A model generated the notes under the pieces. The model saw only the letters and a program-made list of their open reading frames with translations, was not told where the DNA came from and did not search any database. From Cavia porcellus (Eukaryota; Chordata; Mammalia; Rodentia; Caviidae), in contig NW_026947484.1 of the NCBI RefSeq assembly GCF_034190915.1, forward strand, positions 83,709,982-83,773,981: DNA of 64,000 nt, given 5' to 3'. The translations under genes were made by a program, and so were the position numbers. The first letter of the stretch is position 1, and the number at the start of each line of letters is the position of its first letter. Below, piece by piece: positions 24,092 to 36,522 of this stretch.

Positions 24092-25225
24092 ATAATTTTT
24101 ATTTTATTTATTTATTTATTTATTTATTTTAAAGAAAAACAGTAAAAACAATGATACAGAATTTCAAAACAACATCATAGGAAATTAACAATGATTAATG
24201 TATTGCATATGGTTATCTTCAAAGTAGTTGCTCAGATTACAAGATATAGGCATGAAAAAATGATCAAACAATATGCACAAACCATTCTTTAATGAACTAA
24301 ATGATATAAGTAGTATAACTATCTTAGGTATCTTTTCTAGTTTTTTCCTTTTCCTTCCTTCGTTTTTCCTTTTCCTCATCACAGTTGTTCTTTCATTTTG
24401 GACAATTTCTTTCCCTTTCATAATATCTATTGATGATTTTGAATCTTACTTACTTTTCCAGTTTCTTACACTAGGGAAACAATACAAAGTTTAAACACTG
24501 AGTTTGATTTACTTCACTTATGAGTGTGATTTCTAGCTGTGTCAATTTACCTATAAAAGCCTTGAATTTAACCTTGTTTATAGTAGAGCAGTGTTCCATT
24601 ATACAAAATACCACATCATTTGATTCATTCATCAGTTGATGGGCATTTGGGTTGTTTCCAATATTTATCTATTACAAATTGCCCTGCTCCAAACATGGGA
24701 GCATATATATCACTGTAGCATGACATTTTTAATTTTTCTAGGTGAATATCAAGAAGGGGAATAACTGCATCAAATGAGACCTCTAATTCTAGTTTTTTGA
24801 GGACTCTCCACAGATATTTCTACAATGGTTGTACCAGTCTAGATCCACCAACAGTGGAGAAGGATTCCTTTTTATCCCTAGCACTGCCAGGATTTGCTAT
24901 TGATTGATTTTTTGATGGCAGCCATTCTTTCTGGGGATGAGACGGAATCTCAATATTTTAATTTGCATTTCTTAAATGACTAATGAAGCTGGACATTTTT
25001 CCACACATTTATTTGCCATTTGGTTTTGCACATCAAAAGAAATCACCTACAAGGTGAAAAGAAAGCCCAGAGAATGGGAAAAAAATTTTAGACAACTGTC
25101 ACTCAGGCAAAGGACATCTATCCAGAACATATATGAAATGAAAAAATTAGGTCCCCCAAATTCAAAGACCCAATCCACAAATGGACATCTGAGATGAATA
25201 TACACTTCTCAGATGAAGAAATACA
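24092..25225 (-). mobile_element. 5'-inverted L1 insertion (3' end on minus strand)
   Basis: 24092-25022 is the L1 3' UTR and ORF2 end read backwards, with a TTTA-rich tail remnant at 24097-24130. 25025-25237 is ORF2 sequence read forwards (CATCAAAAGAAATCACCTAC to a CAAATGGCAAAT phrase). The minus piece, read in L1 sense, begins at this same CAAATGGCAAAT phrase. So the two pieces are neighbours in L1 but point in opposite directions, the signature of twin priming during L1 integration. The 3' UTR has one copy of the 147-bp unit described at 45.7 kb. Confidence 0.8.
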
Positions 25226-25359
25226 AATGGCAAATTTCTGACATTTAGACACTCACTGAGTAGTTCTGTGTGACAGCAACTCCAGAAAAATAAACCAAGA
25301 TCCCGTCAGTTTTCTAGGTCTTTCTTCTCTCTCTCTTCTCTCCCCCTCTTGTTGTTTTC

Positions 25360-25790
25360 TTTTTTTATTTGAAAAAGGATAAAATCAAGGAAAATAAAAC
25401 AATATAACCAATCAAAACAAACTAGTGTAAATTATATAGAACTTCAAAATATGAAATCAACAGTAGTTGCCATAATGCCTTTTGTTGTCTTCCAAATGGC
25501 TGCAGATAGCTTTGGACATAGTAAAACTCAAACAGAACAGAATAAATAGAAATAATAAAAACAAAACAATGAATGCAGTAAAGGACTTCAAAACAGACAA
25601 CAGTAAATCCAAAATGGCTACCATAATATATCTAGCTATCTTTGAAGTAGCTTCTCATGGCATTGGATTTAACGTAATCAAAACAAAACAAAAGAGAATA
25701 AAACTCAGCCCAACAAAACTATGAAAATAATATAGGACTTCAAAAAAAAAAATAAAAAGACAGGAAGTCAACAATGGCTACTACCCTCAG
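25360..25790 (-). mobile_element. L1 3' UTR tandem units, minus strand
   Basis: On the minus strand three units are seen, each with an ATTATGGTAGCCATTTTGGA-like core followed by TTTTGAAGTCCT. Core landmarks lie near 25471, 25622 and 25782, so the period is about 151-160 bp. The A-rich end at 25360-25375 marks the 3' terminus. No ORF2 sequence is attached to its right. Confidence 0.75.
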
Positions 25791-26235
25791 AAGGAGATCC
25801 CTTGCTAAACGCCACACTGATTTTAATGTCCTCTGAACTGATGACCAGACCACTGACCCTTGTCCTGCAAGGTCAGTGAAACACAGAAGCACCACAGGCA
25901 TCCACTTGCATTTCACATCAATAGCTATTATCACAGCCTGTGTTTCTCCAGATCAGCCAGTCACTTACGGTGGATGGGGAGGGACTGGTACTTCTAGTTT
26001 GCCAGCCTGCATGCCAGAAGGGATTGGGGGCTGGCTGTCCCCACTCCAGCAGTGGCCCTCACATGGCACTGGTTCCTAGGGAGGGCTTGCTTTCTGGTGT
26101 GGCCTTGTTGCCACCACACACAGACAGTTTGTAAATGGCTGACTCATGCGGAAAGGTTTGGATCTGGCTGTCCCCACTAGGCTGGTGGCCAGTGCATGGT
26201 GCTGATTCCCCGGCAGGGCTTCTTCTATTTTTTAA
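25791..26235 (-). repeat. GC-richer segment with imperfect 133-bp duplication
   Basis: CTGGCTGTCCCCACT occurs at 26031-26045 and 26164-26178, each followed by GTGGCC...CATGG and an AGGGCTT phrase, giving a 133-bp period. It abuts the reversed L1 3' UTR. It may be an L1 5' UTR-type monomer array or part of an LTR. I cannot assign it. The small open frames here are chance frames. Confidence 0.5.
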
Positions 26236-26814
26236 TGTAATAGAAGTTTTGTTTTTTCTCAGTTTGGAGCTTTGGTTCCCACTAACTCATGCCCTCAAGG
26301 TCTTATTTTGCTCTTACAGATTATCACAAAGTTCTCTTCAATCCTTTTAGAAGAATAATTCTGGAGACAACGGATGAATTAATAAAATTTCACTGCCTTC
26401 CAATTAGCTAAAATTTATGGCTCTAAACAGTTGAAAGAAAGGTGAAAGTTAAGTTAGGCTATACTTTGTTTTGATTTGTTTTTTTGTGTTTTGATCCTAA
26501 GGGACAGAAACCCAAAGCAGAGTTTTGATGAAAGCACAGATAACTAAAAGGAGTATTTAAGGTCAAACTTCTGTTAATTTGGCTTGGTTTCAGTTGGAGA
26601 ATATTTTTATTACTGTTGTTGCTAGTATATTTAATTTAGTTTCTTTCTTTTTACCACAGTGTAACTATCTATAAGAAATATTTCCTTTTCATAGAGAAGT
26701 ATAATATAATCAATATTTTGGAAAACCATTGATTCATGGCCTACCTTAATAATGGAAGAAGTGTTAATTCAATCTTAAGGTTGTAACAACTTGCTTCTGA
26801 AGCGATTTAATTAA
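26236..26814. other. Unique AT-rich DNA
   Basis: Nothing recognised. Confidence 0.5.
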
Positions 26815-27005
26815 TTAATTTTACTTGACAAACAAAAACTCACTATAAGTGCCATGTGTAGCAGGTTTCCAGATATGTACTCATTATGGAACAGCTAAAT
26901 CAAACTAACTTCCATACGCATTTTCTCATGTGCTTATTTTTTATGCTGGGAACACAAAATCTACAGACATTTCACTGAATTTTGGAGTACTCCAGTCTCC
27001 TTCTG

Positions 27006-27345
27006 GAGGTGGTTTCTAGGTTCTTTCTGTCCTGATCAAGATAAGCCCACGTGGCAACACAGCTTTATTAGAGGAAGGAAAAGAAACAGGCTCTGCAGAA
27101 CAAGCTTGGGCCAGAGTAAGTAGGAAAAGAAGCACAGCCTACAGTGTGAGGGCACAGTGGCAAAAACTCAGGGGTGACTGTCATTTTTGTGCCATCCACT
27201 ACTTAGGATGACTTCAGATCTGGGCCATCCTCTCAGAAACCTGCTCTAGTTCTCACAAGAAGCCCACATGCAGTGCTTTGAAAACTCCCAGGAACTTGTC
27301 CTGGGATTTTGTAATTAACAGGTCACACTTACTTCCCCAGCCACC
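27006..27345 (-). mobile_element. Possible LTR fragment, minus strand
   Basis: The minus strand carries CTCTAATAAAGCTGTGTTGC, a polyadenylation signal in an LTR-like setting, and the segment interrupts the L1M. No clear TG...CA ends or target duplication. Family not assigned. Confidence 0.35.
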
Positions 27346-27356
27346 TTGCCATATCC

Positions 27357-29185
27357 TAATCTCCTGGTACAACCTTTGTGGAGATCAGTCTGGAGATTTC
27401 TCAAAAAGCTGGGATTGGAAGTCCTATTTGTTCCAGCTATTCCACTTCTAGGCATATTTCCAGAAGAACTGAAAGCATCATACCACAGTGATATATGTGC
27501 ACCTATGTTTATAGCAGCACAATTTGTAATAACCAGATCTTGGAAACAACCCACGTGTCCATCAACTGAGGAATGGATAAAAAAGTTGTGGTATTTTTTA
27601 TACAACGGAGTACTACTCAGCTATAAAGAAGGATCACATTGAGATCTTTATAAATAGATGGGCGCAGCTTGAGACCATACTCATAAGTGAAATAAATCAA
27701 AATCGCATGTGTGAATACCAAATAGTTTCCTTAGTGCATGAAATGATTCAAATATATAAAAGTATGTGGTAATCATGATTCCCCAATATGTGGCCTTGAA
27801 GCCTTATAAAGTTTTCACTTATAAATTGGAATGGCTTTATTCTGGGCTGCTTGTTATTGCCTGTGATGAAATTAACAGCTATTTTGAAGAAAACAAGACA
27901 TCATAATAGCTAGTGCTGATTTAATATCATCTTGTTTTGAAGACCCACCAAACTATGGCTCTTCTGTCTCCATTGGTTTTATCATGTTGTATCTTGCTGG
28001 ATTTTATTATATGTGATAGTATAAACAAAAATTGTTATAGCCAAAGAGATAATATAGAAACTATTGTTCATGTTCTGTTAGCTGGTTCTAAATACTCTAC
28101 AATACTTTCATCCACTTGAATGCTTTTACACTGTCTTGATATGTTTGATGCTATAGTATACGAAGTTATATTCAAATATTTCAAGGAAAAAGCCACAATG
28201 GTAACTACTATTAAGTCGGGTTATTTGGTGGTGAAGCACTAGGTTGCTGAAATTGTCATGCTTTGACCTGTGTTGTTATGTTTTTATGTCCTCTTTTAGC
28301 GCAATCTCTCCCTTATTCATTAAAAAAATTTAGTTTTTTAAATTATTTTTTAATTAAGGGGAAATTAATTAGCAGGATATATTATAGTAACTTTTTTGAT
28401 TTTCTATTAACTTGAAGTGCTGTATTACTCCCACTGTCTTGTTGTGACGGATTAGATTCTGTTCCTCTCTATTTGATAGTACCAAGTTTGAGGGTATAGG
28501 CAACTACTTTGAAGGCAATAAGATTCACTATGATGCCCATTCTGGTTTGACTATTATCTTCTTTTGAAGTCCTGTAATATTTACAATGTTTAGGTTTTAT
28601 TGGTCTTGTTCTGTACTGTTTTTGTTTAACTTTATAATACCTAATGATATAGGCAATTCTTTTTAAGGAAGCAAGAGGCATTATGGTAACCATTGTTGAT
28701 AACCTTGTACTCTGTTTTTACATCAAGTGCTATGTCTATCCTTGGTTTTGACTGACAGCTTTGTTTTGTCATATTTGGTTTTACTCTCTTCCCCCAAAAA
28801 AGTAATAAGAACTATGGGAGTAATAAAAGCCAAAATGTGTAAATTTGGATGTAAAAAAGAGAGGGGAAAAAAAGTGCTCTAAAGGATACAACTGCAAGTG
28901 TGTTTAGGTGTGTTAAGATAGATGACCATATTAATGTTTTTGGTTGGATCATTGAACACAACTGTTTGTAGTCTCACTGTTTGAATGTCTACTTTGTATG
29001 CTTTGATCCTGTGGCTTGAGCAACTATCTCTAAGATGATAATGTGTAATCTATTAATTGGTGATTTCTTACTGGTTTTTTTTGTTTGTTTGTTTGTAGTT
29101 CTGTATTACTTGTACCCTTACACTGTTTTGTTTTGTTTTTTCTCTTTTTCCTTTTAAATAAAATTAAAAACAAAAAAGAAAGAAA
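27357..29185 (+). mobile_element. L1 3' end (ORF2 C-terminus and long 3' UTR), plus strand
   Basis: 27357-27780 corresponds to 45130-45500 of the near full-length L1 (GGATTGGAAGTCC, TTTATAGCAGCACAATTTG, GAATGGATAAAAAAG). 27880-29150 is an extended 3' UTR made of about seven to eight tandem units; core positions are near 27901, 28051, 28195, 28381, 28527, 28680 and 29036. It ends in an A-rich tail at about 29157-29185. The copy is 5'-truncated. Confidence 0.85.
27890..29130 (+). repeat. L1 3' UTR tandem array, about 147-bp units
   Basis: Successive cores are 150, 144, 186, 146 and 153 bp apart between 27901 and 28680. Each unit has a GGCAACTACTTTGAAGGCAA-type start, an ATTATGGTAACCATTGTTGA-type core, a TTTTGAAGTCCT phrase, and a T-rich tail with TTTTGTT. 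Units are diverged, so the array is not a fresh expansion. Confidence 0.75.
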
Positions 29186-30960
29186 GCCAGGGAGATCCAG
29201 AGCATCTCAGTAGCTCTTTTAGGTTTTACCAATTCAAAAGCTTAACCTATGTTATGAGGTAGAATGTCTGTAAAAGACAGAGCTATGCTATGGAAAGACC
29301 AATGAAAAATGAATTGAAGAAAGCATCGATCTCTGTGGGATCCTAAAATGACTCATTTTTTTTCCCTCAAAGAAACTATTAATTTCTCTGTGTTTTATTT
29401 TGTACATATATATTAAAGATTACAAACATGTTTAAAAAATAATAATCTCCATGTTGATCTCTTGGATTTATTTCTCTTATTAACAGAAATTTTATCTTTA
29501 CCCAACATTTCCCAACTCCTCCTGGTAACCAACATTCTACTGTTTCTGAGTTAACATTCTAGCTTGTACATTTGAATGAGGTCATGCGGTTTTGTTTTCT
29601 GTGCCTCCTTTTTTCATTTCACATAATATGTCCTAGATTCATCCATGATTTCTGTTTCTAAGGTTGACTAATATTCCACTGAGCATGTGAACTACATTTT
29701 CTTCATTCATTGATGGAAGTTTTATTTGTCTCCATTTTGTAGCTTTTGAGAATACCATGATAAACATGCAAGTGTAACTATCTCCCTAACATATTAGTTT
29801 TATTTTTTTGGATATGTACTCAGTGATGGGATAACTAGATCCTATCATAATTCTCACAGTAATTTGTTGAGGAATTTAGATGGTATTTTTTATGGCTACA
29901 CTAACTTACATACCTACTTACAGTATATGATAGCTCCTATTTCTCCACATCATTGCCAAGATGTTATCTCCTGTTTAGTTTGGGGTTTTTGTTGTTGTTG
30001 TTGTTGTTTGTTTTGAGCCATCTTAACATGTGTGAAGTTTTATCTCATTTTGATTTTAATGTCCCTGATGATTAGTGATATTGAGTGATTTTTTTTATGC
30101 ATCTTTCAACCATTTACATGTATTTTTAAACAAATGTCTAGGCAATTCTGTTACTCTTTTTAAATTTTGGTTATTTGTTTTCTAGTTACTGAATTATCTG
30201 TTTTCCTTTTATATTTTGACTATTATTACATATGTGATTTGCAAATACTTTCTCCTATTCCATAAATTACCTCTTCATTCTCTTGATTCTTTCAATTGCT
30301 ATACAGAAACTTTTCAGTTTGATATAATTTTATTTGCCTGTTTTTGCTTTTATTGCCCATACTTTTGGGATCATATCCAAAAAAAAAAAAAAAACAAAAC
30401 AAAACAAAACAAAAGTGATTAGACTAGTGTCAAGGCGCTTTCCCTCTATTTTTTTCCAGTAATGCTAGACATTTAGTTCTAAATCTTTAATTAGCCTGCT
30501 GATATTTTTACGTGGTGTGAGATAAAGGTTTAATTTCATTCTTCTGCATTGAAATTCTATTGTTCTAGCACATTTTATTAAACAGACTATTCTTTTCCTC
30601 ATTGTGTGCTCTTGACACTTTTATTAAAAAACAGTCATAAATGCTTGGATTCATTTCTTTCTGTTTTGCTACACTGGTCTATGTGCTGGTTTTTATGCCA
30701 TTGTAATGCTGTTTTGATTACTATAGTTTTGCGTTGATTTGAGGATTTGGTAGTGGAATACTTTCACTTTGTACTTTGGCTGAAAATTAGGTTAGCTACT
30801 TAGAGTCTTTTGCTATTCCATACAAGAGATTTTAGAACTTATAGGAAAAAACTGATATTTCTTATTTTCATGTTGGAAAACCTGGCCCTTGGTATATAAA
30901 TACCCAAAGTTCTCCAGCAAATGATTCATATTGAAAGTTATTATATCACATAATTTTTTA

Positions 30961-33900
30961 GAATTTTTTTAGTTTGTACATGAGTATAGTACATAAAGTT
31001 TATATTATTTCATTCCTTGTGGATTGCTAATACATGTGCATAACAAATTTTAATTCCTTTTTCAACCCCATTCTCCCTGTCCTCCTTCTCCGCCTATCTC
31101 TTGATCCCTTTCTTTTTGAGGGGAGGCATATGATAAATTCCTTGTGTGGAATTGATATGTGTATGTCACATTCCAATTTTAGGGCAAAAATTTTAATTAA
31201 ACACTTTGAAAAATATCCAGGCATGTAAACAGTATCTTTCTACCTCTACTATATTGAAGCTAATCAGTCTAACATTTAAATTACATCAATTGTTTGTACC
31301 CAAAATTTTCTAAATTGTTCAGTACTGCCCCAAGTTCTTAGTCTATGGTTTGAATGCCTCAGTGATCTGAATGCAATCTCTTTTTCCAAAAATGATATCT
31401 AACCACATATTTCTTCTGCCACATTCTCTAAGGCCAAAAACAAAACTGAAACAGAAGAACTATTACTATTTAATACTTACGACACATCCTCTCCACTTTC
31501 TTCCTCTCATGCCTTTGATCATGTTCTCTTAGCTTGAAGCAACTTTCCCCACCCTTGACTCCACGTAGCTACACCTTTTCTATATGGCATGGAGCATCTT
31601 AAGTCCTATTTCTGTCGGCAAGCGTCTAAGTGTGCAGAGGTAGGGAGGGGATTTTCTTATTTCTGAGTTCCTCCAGCATTTCATTACTATATTTTTATGA
31701 CATCTATCCTCTTATATTATATGGTTATTTGTATCTTATTGTATCCCATTTCTTATTACTGGACCTCAAAAATTTGAAACAGTAGCAAAGGAGCTTTATT
31801 TCAGCCAACATTAACCTGTCATTTCTACTGTTCTCCTTCAGTTAACGCACATGTATTCTATGAAGGGATACCTAGTGTTATTTCATGCATTTATTCATAT
31901 TTTCTGTTAGTTGTTCTGCTTATATCTTTTATTAATTACACATATCCCCTCAGCATGAGTTACATGTTTTAACCTATCAAGCAGCAAGTGGGATGGAGCC
32001 AGTTAAATTTTCTTCAGCGGCTGTTATTTTTCATCTCAAAGTGTCCTGTTGAGTGAGGTTTCCTTGAGGTGAGTTTGGAATATTGAAGAGGAAGACAGGA
32101 TTAGAACAGAAAAATTAATCATCTTGTCCCATTGCTAACACTAGTAGAAGAAATCATGGGACTGCTTTTTCCTTGCTGGCTCTGTACTGAGAAAAGAAGG
32201 TATTTGCATATATTAGACAGAAGCAGGAGAGTTCTGAATTCCATCAGTACTTCTCCCAAAAGAAATAAATTCACAGGAAAGCAAGCTATCTGGTGGCAAC
32301 ATTAACATTTCTGATTAACTGGTGAGCTTTAGAAACTCCTTTAGCTCATCAGCTAACAATTTAGGCTCTCGTACACTGTCAAGGAGGACTTACCGCAATT
32401 GAACTCCCACTCCATTTGTATTTAGGTTCATGGTCATGTTCTGGGTTTAGAGGCACAGCTTTAAAACTGAAAATAATAGACTTCAAATACAGTGTCTAGA
32501 TAACTTAAGTAAAATCTTTATTTTTTTCTATTTTACATAAATACAAAGTTTTAATCCAATGTTACGAAACTCAAGTCCTTGTCCTGGTTGTTGTGCCAAT
32601 CTACAGTTCAGAAACCTTCAGCTGAAGAGGTTGGAAATAAATCCACTTAGTTTTGCTGACACTGCATACCCATTAGCCTGACTTCTTCAGTAAGCCATGA
32701 GGTCAAAATTACTTGTGTCCTGTACATATAATTAGCAAATATCACTCTGGCATGTAAGAGTTCACAGCAACAAAACATCAGGTTGTTGGCTAGAGAATTT
32801 TAATTGCATTTGTCTTCCTTCTATATGAAGAATAAATTTCCAGTTAGAAAAGGATGACTAGCACTAGAATTTTGTCCTATTTCATTTTCTTGTAGGATGC
32901 TCAAATTCATTAGATGCACTTAATAATGGCCATGTTTCAGAGGATAAGCAAACAAGCCAGTGTTCCATAATTATTAATCTGCTGACCAAGCGAATGGAGA
33001 AAGGTAGGTACCAGGGCTTTGCCTTCTGCACGTCACCATGTAAGCAGTAGTGTAGCAGACTCATGGAAACTGCTGCTTTCAGATGCAAACGTTCACAAAA
33101 AGGAAAACGAGGACTTCATTTTGCCTTCATAGTTCTAACAACGTCTGGGGATTCTCAGTGATGTTGAATTTAAGGTTTAATATGTGGCCAAGGAAAAACA
33201 TTGAAATTCTACAGGTCAACAATGTTAAAGTTCATGGCCAACCAATTCATTTGACAAAAATATATGGTTTGTCTACTAAAAACTTATTAGATGGGCAAGT
33301 TACTTGGTCAATGACTTCCAAGAGAGGCTAAAAATCAGAATGCCTTTAAAAAGTTTTGATCATATCCAGATTCTTTGAAAGAATCAGAATCACCAGCCAA
33401 GTGGAGGTAGCTGATGAATATACATTTGAGGTTGCAAAAATCAGCTTCAAATGAGTTTGATTTACGGTTAGATCTGAGAAACAATCAAGTAAACCACTTT
33501 TCTCTAGTTGTTGGTGTAAGGATATTGAAAAATCACTTCAGTGTTCTTATATTTCTTTAAATTCCAATTAATTTATTCCTTTTATGGACTTATGCAGCAA
33601 ATATAATGTGGTGAGTCACAAATTATCTAGCTTACTAAATTAACTCTTGTCTCCTACCCTCTAATAAACCACAACACCACTATCATTGTCAATCATCTCA
33701 AATAAACATTTTTCATTTGATTCTATCTAGTTTTAGTGGTATATAAAGTAGGATAATTAAAATATTGAAACTTGTCCCCAATACAACGTTACCCAACATC
33801 AAATTATTATATGTTCCTACGCATATTTTATAGTGGAGGATCTGATAGTCTAGTGAAAAAAAGAAGTTTTAAAATAGTATATAATTTTGTGTAGTAATAA

Positions 33901-34019
33901 ATGCAGTAATAATTTTTAAAGGCAACATAAGGAACAAAAATGAAAGAAATGAGGGAATTTCCAGCAAAGGTTTCTCTGAGGAGTTAATTCATATGAGAAT
34001 TCTGGTAGTACAGACATTA
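30961..34019. other. Intergenic DNA, no gene recognised
   Basis: Mostly unique sequence. Open frames at 31034-31228 and 33083-33331 show no recognisable domain. Confidence 0.5.
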
Positions 34020-34075
34020 CCTGTTCTATTCCTAGACCTGAATAAATATTAGTTGAATGAATGGCAGGAAAGTTG
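34020..34075 (+). repeat. L2-type 3' end fragment
   Basis: The phrase CTGAATAAATATTAGTTGAA followed by TGAATGG is the usual end of L2-like LINE fragments. Short. Confidence 0.55.
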
Positions 34076-34959
34076 TACCTCACTCAGTCTAAGGAATGAG
34101 TCTACACAGCAGTACAGTCTTGGAATGTTCTAAGAACAGCAAGGTCTTCGTGCTGAAGTCCAGGCACAGACATCAGCTAGGAGATCTGAGCGGGGACTTA
34201 ATGAACTGAGTTCGAGATTAGAAGCTTTGACTTCACTCTTCATGCTGAGGGGATATCATTAGAGTTTAGTCAGAAAAGTGCTATGATTTAGTTTGTGTCC
34301 TATAAATATATTGAATCTTCTATTGAGAAATTAGATCATGGATCCACAAGTGGAAGCAATGACCAGACAAAAGAGGCCTGCTGAAGAAATAGGGGTTGCA
34401 GATTGCCAAAGAAGGGCTCTGGCTATATTTTACAGGTGGGCCAGCTAACAAAGGTGGACTTCTCCTAATACATTGGCCATGGAGATTAGGGATAGTAAGG
34501 ACCAATGATTCACACCTATTTGGTTTGAGATACTGGGCAGATATTACCATCCTTTGCTGTCAAGTGAGGAATCGTAAGTTCAGTGTTAGGTTTATCAAAC
34601 TAAAATACCAATCAAACTTCAAACAAAGATGTAACGTGGGCAGCTGGATTCATAAATCTGGAGTGCAGTGTTCTGGTCATGCAAAGAGATCCACAAGTCA
34701 TATGTAAAATAAACATTTGGGTGGGTCTTGCTGCCTCTAGCCTTTTTTTTTTTTCTGTTTCCTTTCTTCTTCTCTCCAAAATCACTCCCACCTTTCCTCT
34801 TTTATGACTTATACTTCTCTTCCCTTGCATCCTCCTCTGCCATATAGACATACTTTCAGAATCCACAGGCTCCTTGCTTTTTCTCCCTACATTTTTTCAC
34901 TGTAGAACTTGGTATTTCTAGCTTAGAAGTATACTTTCATATAGAACGTTCATATTGTG

Positions 34960-35050
34960 TCACATGATTCTTGAGGTTACTCCTCTCTTTCTGGACTTCA
35001 GTTTTCTCATTTGTAAAACATGGACAGGTTAGGTCAGTGCATGGGAAAAG
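34960..35050 (-). repeat. MIR-like fragment
   Basis: CTTCAGTTTTCTCATTTGTA followed by AAACATGG is the best-known phrase of the MIR SINE. The strand is not firmly assigned. Confidence 0.55.
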
Positions 35051-36204
35051 AGTGGGAAGTTTTTTGTGGGTAGCATCATTATTCTTGCTAATGCTGAAGT
35101 TTAGGTAAGTTTCCAATGAACAAATTGTCCATGAGCAGAAACGGAAAGTTAAAAAATAATGGCTTAGAATGATCTTACTGCTACGTTCCATAACTCAATT
35201 CAATTTTCCATGAAACACATGTGGGCTGAGAGAATAAAATCAGAGGTGATTAGTGTTTAAGGTCTAAAATTAAGGCTTGATATTATGCACAGTTTTGACA
35301 CCAGATAAACTTAGTAGGGCTTCAAAAGACCTAATCCCAAACTCCCCTCACCACTCTGCTTCCACAGATCAGATTCCTTAGCAAGCAACCCTCCCTATGA
35401 CGGGAACCAAGGACAGTCCTGCTTATCCTTTAATAATGGGTTACAATTTCTTGCCAGACTATGGAATTATTCACACATGTCAATGACGATCCTCCTTTGT
35501 GAACCAGGGAACACTTTGTCCTTTTGTTACTATAATGTCTGATTCCCATGGCCTCTGTTTGCCCACTCTGTCTCTAAACCCCTGATGGACTTCCATAATG
35601 TGCGGTGTCACCCTCTCCCAGATCTAATTATATTGATTATGAAATTGCACTCAGTCTCATCTCTCTAGTATCATGAGTTCAGCCATCTCCATTAACACAG
35701 ACAAGGAGCCCCTCTTTCCCCTCCAACTCCAAGTAAAACAAAACACTAAGCAAGAACACACTGAGTGAGACACATTTGTATAGAAATTTTTAAATCCAAC
35801 ATATAATTTTGTTGCCTTCCTTTCATATGACATCACAGTGACCAGACAGACTTGATTATACTTTTGGGGCCCCTCTGGTAGGCAGTTACAGAAGAAAGAG
35901 AGAGATCAGCACTGGTTGGCATTTATCTCTGAGATTATGGAGAGACTGAACATAATTTAGCCTGTTAGTTTAATAAAAGGTTGTATTGAGGTGAACAGAG
36001 TGTCTAGATACCAGCATATAACAAAGAAAGTAAATGGTATTGTCTTGGTTCTATATATAGAATAAGTGCTTTATATAGTTTTCCACTTTAAACTTTATCA
36101 CAGCCTTACAGGACTCACAATTACCTCTTGTCTTGGAAAAGGTTTAGTAACTTTGTTAGGATCTGCTGGTAAAGTGAGGTGTCTCACCCTCACTTGTCAG
36201 TATT
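35051..36204. other. Intergenic DNA
   Basis: No gene or clear repeat recognised. Confidence 0.5.
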
Positions 36205-36522
36205 ACTGACATTCTGAGCAGGCTTCTTTGTAGTAGGGGCAGATGGGGGACAGTGCCCTCCTGTGCATTGTGGGGTGTTTAGCAGTGTCCCTGGCCTCTT
36301 CCCAGTAGCAGTTCCTTGGTCATTACAATCTCCAGTGTTTCCAATTTGTTTGTTTGTTTTCTTGTCTTTTTCTTTTTATCGTTACCGGGGATCGAACTCA
36401 TGACTGCCTGCTTGCAAGGCAGGCGCTTATGCCGCTGAGCTAAATCCCAGCCCTTATTGTTTCCAGCTTTGCCACACATCACCTGGGGGATCAAATAGAC
36501 CTCAGTTGAGAAACACTTCAGT
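36205..36522 (-). mobile_element. MER20-like hAT DNA transposon fragment, split by a SINE
   Basis: The left part has TGCATTGTGGGGTGTTTAGC, AGTGTCCCTGGCCTCTTCCC; the right part has CATCACCTGGGGGATCAAAT and ends CAGTTGAGAAACACTT. These are the middle and right-end blocks of MER20-type elements. An ID SINE interrupts it at 36344-36457. Confidence 0.7.
36344..36457 (-). mobile_element. ID-type SINE, minus strand, young copy
   Basis: A T/G-rich tail (TTTG units) is followed by ATCGTTACCGGGGATCGAAC, GCAAGGCAGGCGCTTATGCC, and GCTGAGCTAAATCCCAGCCC. CpG sites at both Pol III box regions are intact. An 8-bp duplication TGTTTCCA at 36336-36343 and 36458-36465 bounds it. It is the best-preserved ID in the window and a good reference for the lineage's active form. 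Confidence 0.95.

Larger units (their letters stand above)
26815..30960 (-). mobile_element. Ancient L1 (L1M-type) 3' half on minus strand, interrupted
   Basis: 26815-27005 (TTGACAAACAAAAACTCACT, then TCATTATGGAACAGCTAAAT) is reversed L1M 3' UTR. The same element resumes at about 29400 (GATCTCTTGGATTTATTTCT, CTGGTAACCAACATTCTACT) and continues through ORF2 phrases (GATGGGATAACTAGATCC) to about 30960. The 27006-29400 gap holds later insertions. A runs at 30378-30395 are low complexity. No coding capacity remains. Confidence 0.75.

Noticed and set aside
27890..29130. Array as a CRISPR or satellite
   Set aside because: Units are contiguous, diverged, have no spacers, and end at an L1 tail; they are an L1 3' UTR array in a mammalian genome.
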